Shown here: piece after piece, positions 1 to 4,682 of the stretch
How the letters are laid out: every line of letters begins with the position of its first letter
How positions within the stretch are numbered: the stretch's first letter is position 1
Source: JAVZGQ01 sp038998365
GTDB taxonomy: Archaea > Aenigmatarchaeota > Aenigmatarchaeia > CG10238-14 > SCSR01
Assembly (NCBI GenBank): GCA_038998365.1
Contig: JAVZHJ010000042.1
Span: 1-5,384 of the forward strand
Direction: 5' to 3'
Length of the DNA: 5,384 nt
Notes under the pieces: generated by a model
Seen by the model: the letters and a program-made list of their open reading frames with translations, nothing else
Database searches by the model: none
What the model was told of the DNA's origin: nothing
Position numbers and translations under genes: made by a program

Positions 1-10
1 TGGAAAAAAA

Positions 11-33
11 TAAATTATTACGCGAAATAATAA
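11..33 (+). promoter_or_regulatory. Possible TATA-box region of the tRNA gene
   Basis: A run of A/T (taaattatta at 11-20, and aaataataa at 25-33) lies roughly 16-38 bases before the first base of the tRNA. Archaeal TATA boxes sit about 26 bases before the transcription start, and a purine-rich stretch (4-10) precedes the first candidate as a BRE-like element would. Because the first intron's BHB fold seems to use leader base 48, a short 5' leader is expected, which favours the 11-20 copy. The whole region is A/T-rich, so the assignment is weak. Confidence 0.3.
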
Positions 34-56
34 GAAACTATCCAAATAGCCCCCGT

Positions 57-69
57 AAGTGATGGGGAA
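57..69 (+). other. Apparent 13-nt noncanonical tRNA intron at position 8/9
   Basis: The stretch between the acceptor strand and the D stem is 13 nt too long. The flanks fold as a bulge-helix-bulge: outer helix a48-g49-c50 with g71-c72-t73, three-base bulge aaa (68-70), a four-base-pair central helix cccc (51-54) with gggg (64-67), and three-base bulge gta (55-57). An a58-t63 pair closes a gtga tetraloop. Cutting each bulge after its second base leaves exactly U8 and A9 before the D stem, as a normal tRNA requires. Archaeal tRNA splicing endonucleases cut this motif. The length is near the bottom of the range for archaeal tRNA introns. Splicing itself is inferred. Confidence 0.65.
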
Positions 70-100
70 AGCTCAGTTTGGATAGAGCGGCACCCTTCTA

Positions 101-135
101 GTCTTGCTAGAAGGTTTGATTAAAAGATGAAAGAA
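101..135 (+). other. Apparent 35-nt tRNA intron at the canonical 37/38 site
   Basis: This segment splits the anticodon loop one base 3' of the anticodon, the standard archaeal intron site. Its removal joins CUUCUA to A plus the ggtg stem strand. The BHB is relaxed: central pairs c95-g133, t96-a132 and t97-a131 with an imperfect fourth pair, 5' bulge t99-a100-g101, 3' bulge aaa (134-136), and an inner helix tctt/aaga (102-105/124-127). Because a100 equals a135, the cut could also be one base earlier with the same product. Nucleotides 107-114 are perfectly complementary to 94-101, giving a competing hairpin over the anticodon. Confidence 0.8.
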
Positions 136-181
136 AGGTGAAGGTCGCGGGTTCAAATCCCGCCGGGGGCATTGATAATTT

Positions 182-201
182 AAGATTTAAAAAATCTTTT
201 T
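182..201 (+). terminator. Hairpin and T-run after the tRNA
   Basis: A seven-base-pair inverted repeat aagattt/aaatctt (182-188/192-198) with a three-base loop runs into a stretch of T ending at 201. Archaeal termination depends mainly on the oligo-T run, so this could end the tRNA transcript. The stem is all but one pair A-T and may be incidental. Confidence 0.45.
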
Positions 202-226
202 GAGCTAATAATCCTTAGGTATAAGT

Positions 227-460
227 ATGTCAGAAGATATAGAAGAGCAAAAATTTGGGATTTTCATAGTAAGGAGAATAAACAAGAAGACAAAGCAAAT
301 GCAAGTTGAGCTGAAAACAAAAGGTGAAAAATTTCCTTTGAGTGAAGCAGTAATAATCTTAGAAGGCTGGATAGAAAGAGTGAAGCAAGAAATCAAGAAG
401 CCGTTCAACTTTGACAAGATGATTTTCAAAAGCTTTGACAAGCCAGAAGAAAAGCCTTGA
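227..460 (+). CDS. Small hypothetical protein, 77 residues
   Basis: I do not recognise this protein. It begins MSEDIEEQ and is rich in lysine and glutamate, without a signal peptide, membrane segment or metal-binding cysteines. Alternating hydrophobic and charged residues suggest two beta strands (about residues 10-17 and 23-30) followed by an amphipathic helix (about 38-58, around ILEGWIERVKQ), so a small compact cytoplasmic beta-beta-alpha fold is possible. The start was chosen as the first in-frame ATG. It has only a weak purine signal (aggt, 218-221 region) upstream, like most genes here. It follows the tRNA after about 55 bases and may have its own promoter. Its stop is one base from the stop of the opposing gene. 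Its coding status rests on an intact frame filling the gap and a plausible amino-acid composition; an overlapping reverse frame looks less protein-like. Confidence 0.65.
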   Translation: MSEDIEEQKFGIFIVRRINKKTKQMQVELKTKGEKFPLSEAVIILEGWIERVKQEIKKPFNFDKMIFKSFDKPEEKP

Positions 461-461
461 T

Positions 462-767
462 TTACTTAAGTAAAAAATAACCCAAAATAGCTAGTGTCAA
501 CATTGCCCCACCAATAATTAGCTCTGGTTTTATCTTCCACTTATACTGCTTCTTGATAAATCTCTCCAACCCTTTCTCCTCATCTGTCAAATGGTTCCCC
601 ACTTCATACTCACAGCTTCTTGAGTAAAATTTGGCCCTTATATTTTCTGATTCGATATAAAGGTAATCTTCGTCCCCCTCCCTTAATTTCTTTGGAGTGA
701 ACTCGGGGGATAACACAACTTCTAAGTCTAAAAAATTCTTGGGCCAGCCACAATATCTTTTCACCAT
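462..767 (-). CDS. Small C-terminally membrane-anchored hypothetical protein
   Basis: From the ATG at 767 this encodes 101 residues; a TTG three codons upstream (776) would give 104, but ATG is the likelier start. The first 75 or so residues are soluble and mixed in charge (MVKRYCGWPKNF, then an acidic stretch LREGDEDYLYIESEN, then LTDEEKGLERFIKK). The last 20 or so residues (PELIIGGAMLTLAILGYFLLK, less its final residue or two) form one hydrophobic helix ending at the C-terminus with a lysine. That is the layout of a tail-anchored protein with its main domain in the cytoplasm. Three cysteines are scattered without a metal-site spacing. It is divergent from the MinD gene, with 75 bases between starts, so the two may share a control region; a functional link to MinD is conjecture. 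I do not recognise the family. Confidence 0.65.
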   Translation of the reverse strand: MVKRYCGWPKNFLDLEVVLSPEFTPKKLREGDEDYLYIESENIRAKFYSRSCEYEVGNHLTDEEKGLERFIKKQYKWKIKPELIIGGAMLTLAILGYFLLK

Positions 768-842
768 AACTTTCAATAAAAGAATTAAAAATAAAAAGGT
801 AATAAACTTTTAAGCTAAAAAAATAAATTAAGGTTTGATTGG
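768..842. promoter_or_regulatory. Divergent promoter region between the membrane protein and minD genes
   Basis: This 75-bp spacer is almost entirely A and T. On the plus strand, aaactttta (804-812) lies about 26 bases before position 835 and could be the TATA box for the MinD gene with a short leader. The aagg at 830-833 is a weak ribosome-site candidate before its ATG. On the minus strand, the complement of 785-800 reads as a T/A-rich TATA-like stretch for the small membrane protein. No operator-like inverted repeat stands out. Positions are guesses because composition alone creates TATA-like strings. Confidence 0.4.
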
Positions 843-1616
843 ATGACTAGGACTATATTAATAACATCAGGAAAAGGCGGTGTCGGTAAAACAACTTTAA
901 CTTCAAACTTAGCTTCTGCTTTATATTTGCTTGGTGAGGATGTTGTTGCAGTTGACGCAAACTTAACAACACCAAACTTGGGCTTGCACTTAGGCATGCA
1001 TTTCGCTCCAATAACTTTGCATGATGTGTTGAAAGGAGAGTCAAAACTTAAAGATGCAATTTATCCGCATCCATTTGGTTTTAAAGTAGTGCCAGCTAGC
1101 ATGAGTGTTGATGATTTGACTGGAATTGACCCCTCTCGCTTGTACGAAGTTGTTTTGAACTTAACGGGAAAGACCAATTTCATCCTTTTGGATTCTGCAG
1201 CTGGCTTGGGCAGGGAAGCAACTTCAGCTTTGCAAGCAACAGAAGAAGTCTTGATAATCACAAATCCAAACTTGCCTTCAGTTGCAGATGCTTTGAAGAC
1301 CATAAGGCTTGCTGAAAGGCTTGACAAGAAGATAATTGGCGTGGTTGCAAACAGGGTTAGAAAGAAAGAGTACGAGCTCACAAAAGCTGAGATTGAAGAG
1401 ATGACTGGCTATCCAGTTTTGGTTCAAATCCCTGAAGATAACAATGTGACAAAAGCCATTTTTGCAAAGATGCCTGTTGTTAATTACTCTCCTAACTCAC
1501 CAGCTGCAATTGAATTCAAAAGATTAGCTTGCTTGCTCACCGGAAGACCTTTCCTTGAAAAACCAAGATTCCACTTCACAATAATAGACAGACTTGTTAA
1601 CTGGATGACAAGATAA
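843..1616 (+). CDS. minD: MinD/ParA-family ATPase, archaeal MinD
   Basis: This is a 257-residue deviant Walker-A ATPase. Residues 10-18 are GKGGVGKTT, with the signature lysine K11 and the P-loop lysine K16. The second motif VVAVDANL has D38, and Walker B is FILLDSAAGLG with D117, close to the DSPAG form of MinD. VVANRVRKKE (about 172-181) fits the base-recognition strand. The protein ends in a basic amphipathic stretch FTIIDRLVNWMTR, which matches the membrane-targeting helix at the C-terminus of MinD proteins. Family knowledge: ATP-dependent dimers bind the membrane and position other proteins. In archaea these ATPases have been tied to placement of surface or motility structures more than to a MinCDE oscillator. 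No MinC, MinE or ParB gene is in the window. ATG 843 places the P-loop close to the N-terminus, as is normal. Flanked by a divergent small membrane protein and a downstream unknown gene. Confidence 0.88.
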   Translation: MTRTILITSGKGGVGKTTLTSNLASALYLLGEDVVAVDANLTTPNLGLHLGMHFAPITLHDVLKGESKLKDAIYPHPFGFKVVPASMSVDDLTGIDPSRLYEVVLNLTGKTNFILLDSAAGLGREATSALQATEEVLIITNPNLPSVADALKTIRLAERLDKKIIGVVANRVRKKEYELTKAEIEEMTGYPVLVQIPEDNNVTKAIFAKMPVVNYSPNSPAAIEFKRLACLLTGRPFLEKPRFHFTIIDRLVNWMTR

Positions 1617-1687
1617 ATTTTACAATATATATTTTACATTACAGAAAAGAATATATTTTATTATAATCACTAAATAGTAGTGATAAA
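1617..1687 (+). promoter_or_regulatory. A+T-rich spacer with TATA box and ribosome site for the next gene
   Basis: The spacer holds two similar TATA-like strings, aatatatatttta (1624-1636) and aatatatttta (1650-1660). The second is centred about 32 bases before the ATG at 1688, which would give a transcription start near 1681 and a very short leader. A gtgat (1680-1684) just before the start codon is complementary to the 3' end of archaeal 16S rRNA and could act as the ribosome site, though it would sit at the very 5' end of such a transcript. The gene at 1688 is therefore probably transcribed separately from minD. Confidence 0.45.
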
Positions 1688-2188
1688 ATGGTAACTTATG
1701 AATTTGCATGGAAAGATAATGAAGGAAAACCACGAAAAGTTAAACTTGGTTTGGGAGAACATAGAATTGCTTCAGACGAGGGAAAAGAAAGAGTATATCT
1801 GTTTTCACAAGATAGGGAGATATTTCTACCAGGAATCGACCCAAATTATATTTCAAGATATAGCAAAGGCGGTACAGTGTATATAAATTGTACACTAAAT
1901 GGTGCAGAAGTTGCTACTGGAAAAAATTCCTATAATGAAGTGTGGGCAGCTAGATATTTCATACCTTATAAGATGAATAGTGTAGAAAGAGTAGAGAATT
2001 TTCTTAATCCTGTTTCAGGGGTAGAGAGAAGGGCAATGCTTCCTTCAGAAGGAGTAATCCTTCTTCCAAGAGAGGATAAAGCAACATATTGGTTTGGGCC
2101 TAGGGAAGCTTTAAGACTTATATTAAAGCCAGAAAATCTATTTAAACCAGAAAAATTAATAGGAGTACTTTTTTGTCTTGAAGAGTAA
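1688..2188 (+). CDS. Hypothetical protein with a faint FHA-like pattern
   Basis: This 166-residue soluble, probably beta-rich protein has no membrane segment or signal peptide. I do not recognise it with certainty. Its middle resembles a forkhead-associated (FHA) fold: strand-like EIFLPGI (44-50), then NYISRYSKGG with S56-R57 where FHA domains have the Ser-Arg of SRxHA, then TVYIN, then LNGAEV with N71-G72 where FHA domains have the conserved NG. Late residues (LPSEGVILLP, 118-127, then LRLIL) look like the final strands L..GD.I..G and an end strand. The usual GR turn near the start is not clear (GEHRI, 23-27) and about 40 residues are inserted between NG and the last strands. FHA domains bind phosphothreonine peptides. 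If right, this would be a small stand-alone signalling adaptor. It lies after minD and its stop is two bases from the end of pheT. Confidence 0.75.
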   Translation: MVTYEFAWKDNEGKPRKVKLGLGEHRIASDEGKERVYLFSQDREIFLPGIDPNYISRYSKGGTVYINCTLNGAEVATGKNSYNEVWAARYFIPYKMNSVERVENFLNPVSGVERRAMLPSEGVILLPREDKATYWFGPREALRLILKPENLFKPEKLIGVLFCLEE

Positions 2189-2190
2189 AT

Positions 2191-3843
2191 TTACAATACG
2201 AAACTCAAATCAACTTCAAAAGCTGCTATGGGCATTTCCAGCTTCCAATTCTCAAGAACGGAAGGATGAATTTCGCCAATTATTCCAATAGCCTTGCCTT
2301 TAACCAAAATTTCTGCGGTTCTTCCTTCGATGAAGCTGGGATGCTTGCTCTCTTTCAGCTTATACTTTACTCCAGCTAAAGACATGAAAGCATCCAGAAC
2401 AGCAGCAATATCATCATAGCTTACCCTAGAATCAGCAATTGCTACAGCAAGCTTCCTCACATCTTTTGTTCTAGTTTCTTGCTTCTCATCAATCAAAACA
2501 ACGTCACCAACTTCAAATATTTTTTGAGGATATTCAACATGTTGGTTATTTGCAAAAAATTCCATCAAGCTTGGCAACAACCAATTCCTGAAAACACTCC
2601 AGTTTTCCGAGACAATATTCTCTATTTCAGCTACTCTTTCTTCTTTCAAATTCATCTTCTTGAACAAATTCTCTTTGCTTGTTAAAGTGTAAGATAAAAT
2701 CTCTTGAAAACCTAAGCTAACCATGAGCTCTTCAACTTTTTCAGTTTTCACTTCAATTTCACTGAGTTTCCCTTCAACTTTCATCTTCAAAGGCTCAGGC
2801 TTGATCTTGTTGTAGCCGTAAGAAATTATCACATCTTCAACCACATCTCTCTGATGCATTATGTCATTGCGATAAGCAGGGTAAAGCAATTCAATTTTTT
2901 TGCCTTTCTTCAAAATCTTGTAGTTTGCTTTCTCAAGCAATTTGCAAATTTCTCCCAAGCTTAAATCAAGACCAGAAATTTTTCTCACGTAGCTTACATC
3001 AACAAAAGTCTTCTTCGGCTTGAGATCTGGTGTGATTATAGTTTTGCTAGGATAAACAACTTTCACAGAGCAAATTTCTCCACCTCGATCGGCCATAGCC
3101 GCAACCATCACATTCAAAGCAGGCATCAAAAACTTTAAGTTAAAACCACTGCACTCAATGAAAACATTCCTTGTTTCTTCAGTAACTTTTCCACTATACT
3201 CTGAGTTTATGATTGGTGGCAAGGACAAGACTTCATTTCTTGCATCGATGAAAATAGGATATTCTTTCTTCCCAGCAAGCAAATGTCCAAACTCTTTTCC
3301 TTTTGGATGCTTTTCCAAAATTTCCCTTGGTGTTAAAGCTTCCTTGAAATCAAGCGGAATGAACTTGATTCCATCAGGCTTTACTGTTGTAAATCTTATT
3401 GGTGGCTTAATCTTATCATAATCATAAACCCCAATTGCAACTTCTTTCCTGTTTCTTCCCAAGCTTCCAGCAATTTTTTCTTGAAGCTGAATCATTTGGG
3501 AGAGAAAAGCTGGAGTAACTTTTAAGTTCTTCACAACAGCACAAACTGTGTAAGGCCTAACTTTTGAAACTTTTTTATCAACTTCAACAACAACTTCTGA
3601 GCTCTTGACTTCATATTCAGGAAAGCTTGGTTTGAAAGCTCTACTTCTTATTTCTCTTGCTATTCCTTCTGAGCTCCACAAATCTGGCCTGTTTGTGTCT
3701 TTTGCTTCAATTTTCAGATTGTCTCCTTCCACAGCCTCTATTTCACACTTTGCAAAATTTGCAAGTTCTTTCAATTCTTCTATTTCAATTTTTCTTCCGA
3801 TCAATTCACACAAATCTTGATAAGAAGCTTCTATGGTTGGCAT
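2191..3843 (-). CDS. pheT: Phenylalanyl-tRNA synthetase beta subunit, archaeal type
   Basis: PheT pairs with PheS to form the (alpha-beta)2 enzyme that charges tRNA-Phe and edits Tyr-tRNA-Phe in the cytoplasm. The 550-residue length matches archaeal PheT; bacterial forms are near 800. Seen in order: N-terminal domain with DTNRPDLWSSEGIAR (49-63); B3/4 editing-type region (about 110-260) with LPPIINSEYSGKVT (208-221) and NVFIECSG (227-234); B5 DNA-binding-like fold with YPAYRNDIMHQRDVVED (321-337) and SYGYNKI (341-347); and the catalytic-like module, including GEIHPSVL (523-530), to the end. The frame is uninterrupted, with no intein. The start at 3843 is fixed by a strong Shine-Dalgarno sequence. 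Its first 38 bases overlap the end of the upstream endonuclease-like gene. It is the last gene of the pheS operon here and converges with the gene at 1688-2188. Confidence 0.96.
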   Translation of the reverse strand: MPTIEASYQDLCELIGRKIEIEELKELANFAKCEIEAVEGDNLKIEAKDTNRPDLWSSEGIAREIRSRAFKPSFPEYEVKSSEVVVEVDKKVSKVRPYTVCAVVKNLKVTPAFLSQMIQLQEKIAGSLGRNRKEVAIGVYDYDKIKPPIRFTTVKPDGIKFIPLDFKEALTPREILEKHPKGKEFGHLLAGKKEYPIFIDARNEVLSLPPIINSEYSGKVTEETRNVFIECSGFNLKFLMPALNVMVAAMADRGGEICSVKVVYPSKTIITPDLKPKKTFVDVSYVRKISGLDLSLGEICKLLEKANYKILKKGKKIELLYPAYRNDIMHQRDVVEDVIISYGYNKIKPEPLKMKVEGKLSEIEVKTEKVEELMVSLGFQEILSYTLTSKENLFKKMNLKEERVAEIENIVSENWSVFRNWLLPSLMEFFANNQHVEYPQKIFEVGDVVLIDEKQETRTKDVRKLAVAIADSRVSYDDIAAVLDAFMSLAGVKYKLKESKHPSFIEGRTAEILVKGKAIGIIGEIHPSVLENWKLEMPIAAFEVDLSFVL

Positions 3844-4672
3844 TCAACTCCTCCTCAACCAATTCAACTTTCTTTTTTGAAATATATTTCCCACAATTTG
3901 GACAGATATAGCGTGGATATTTTTTATCTTTATATTTCCAAAATCCACATTTCCAAATTTTTTCATATCCACAATATGGGCAAGGAATTTCAATAGATGA
4001 AGCTCGTTTAAAGAAAGACTCTAACTCAATTATCTTTTGTATTTTATTTTGTTTTTCTTTATGTTTACTCAAAGGCAATAAAATTTTTGCTAATCTTATC
4101 ACATCCTTTATGCGCATTAACATGACTCTATATAAATCGAAATTACAAACCCCTATGCCTGTGTAAGTACCTCTTTTTCTTACTAAATAAAAATGTGATT
4201 TAAATCCAAGTTCTTTTAATTTCTTATGAATTTGTTCTAAAATGGTTTTGTCACAAGTTCCTAAACTAAATACTAAGTCCTTATATTTTCCATTATATTT
4301 TTTGTGTTTGGTTATTATCCAACTACCTTCACTATCTACATATCCTGCTAAAAAAGAATAAAATAATTCTTCCTTATTTAATATCCATTCTGGAATGTAC
4401 GTGGGTTTATTTACTAAGAACTCAAAACTACTGTTCAAAGAACAATAAGCTCTAGTAGTTTTTTCTGTTGCACCACCTTTTTTCTCATACCACGAAACCT
4501 TTCCATAGCTTGAGAATACATTTTGAAACATCTCTATTTGTACAGGCTTAGAAGATGTTACCTCCACAATAACACGATTAGAATCTTTCCTCGCATATAT
4601 ATCACCAGCCCTTAAACCTAAAAGATAAGCTTTTTTTTCATCTGAAAGCAAAGGTATAGACAATTCGTTCAT
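3806..4672 (-). CDS. LAGLIDADG homing endonuclease-like protein with C-terminal zinc ribbon
   Basis: This 288-residue protein has two LAGLIDADG helices, as in monomeric homing endonucleases: LLGLRAGDI (17-25) with acidic D24, and LAGYVDSEG (108-116) with E115. Both metal-binding acids are present, so it may be active. The two repeats span about 10-95 and 100-217. A C-terminal ribbon follows: CPYC (231-234), then a basic, aromatic stretch, then CPNC (257-260). That spacing, with RYICPNCGK, resembles the zinc ribbons of IS1-type InsA proteins and would bind DNA. The frame lies between pheS and pheT, starting 10 nt after the pheS stop and ending 38 nt inside pheT. That leaves no room for a group I intron, and both synthetase frames are whole, so it is free-standing and not an intein. 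Sampled lines are 22-25% G+C against 38-50% in pheS and pheT, suggesting recent arrival. No strong ribosome site precedes it (gtagatgtga), so reinitiation after pheS is plausible. Confidence 0.88.
   Translation of the reverse strand: MNELSIPLLSDEKKAYLLGLRAGDIYARKDSNRVIVEVTSSKPVQIEMFQNVFSSYGKVSWYEKKGGATEKTTRAYCSLNSSFEFLVNKPTYIPEWILNKEELFYSFLAGYVDSEGSWIITKHKKYNGKYKDLVFSLGTCDKTILEQIHKKLKELGFKSHFYLVRKRGTYTGIGVCNFDLYRVMLMRIKDVIRLAKILLPLSKHKEKQNKIQKIIELESFFKRASSIEIPCPYCGYEKIWKCGFWKYKDKKYPRYICPNCGKYISKKKVELVEEELNANHRSFLSRFV
3848..3856 (-). promoter_or_regulatory. Strong Shine-Dalgarno site of pheT inside the endonuclease gene
   Basis: Read on the minus strand this is gaggaggag followed by ttga and the pheT ATG. 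It holds a full GGAGG match to the anti-Shine-Dalgarno sequence at ordinary spacing, the best ribosome site in the window. It decides the pheT start. The same nine bases encode three glutamates (E273-E275) of the upstream endonuclease-like protein, so this stretch is probably the original pheT leader onto which the inserted gene's frame now runs. Confidence 0.8.
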
Positions 4673-4682
4673 TCACATCTAC

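Larger units (their letters stand above)
49..171 (+). tRNA. tRNA-Arg(UCU) with two apparent introns
   Basis: The acceptor strands gcccccg (49-55) and cgggggc (164-170) pair perfectly, with discriminator A171 and no encoded CCA. The D arm is gctc/gagc (71-74/85-88) around a 10-nt loop containing GG and then A82, the A20 typical of arginine tRNAs. The T arm is gcggg/cccgc (147-151/159-163) with loop ttcaaat, and the variable loop is aggtc (142-146). The anticodon stem is cacc/ggtg (91-94/137-140) plus a G90-A141 mismatch. Removing 57-69 and 101-135 gives a regular 75-nt cloverleaf with U8, A9 and anticodon loop CUUCUAA, hence anticodon UCU. This tRNA reads AGA and AGG, apparently the common arginine codons of the genes in this window. 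What is seen is the pairing; splicing is inferred. A pseudogene is less likely because every paired arm is intact. Confidence 0.85.

Noticed and set aside
49..171. Split or permuted tRNA
   Set aside because: All cloverleaf parts occur once, in normal order and on one strand; two intervening segments explain everything.
1061..1381. A 106-codon frame on the minus strand inside minD, and similar frames opposite pheT and the 227-460 gene
   Set aside because: They lie wholly opposite well-supported or more protein-like genes, have low-complexity hydrophobic or Ser/Phe/Leu-rich translations typical of antisense frames, and have no ribosome sites.
1698..1886. A 62-codon frame overlapping the gene at 1688-2188
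   Set aside because: It is a +1-frame shadow of the longer gene with unlikely composition and no upstream signal.
3806..4672. An intein or a group I intron within the synthetase genes
   Set aside because: Both pheS and pheT have complete family termini at this junction, there are no intein splice motifs, and only 10 nt lie between the pheS stop and the endonuclease start, too few for a ribozyme.
3840..4675. Target-site duplication flanking the endonuclease gene (tgaatg at both start codons, gaattg near both ends)
   Set aside because: Six-base matches in A+T-rich sequence around start codons are expected by chance, and the copies are not at consistent edge positions.
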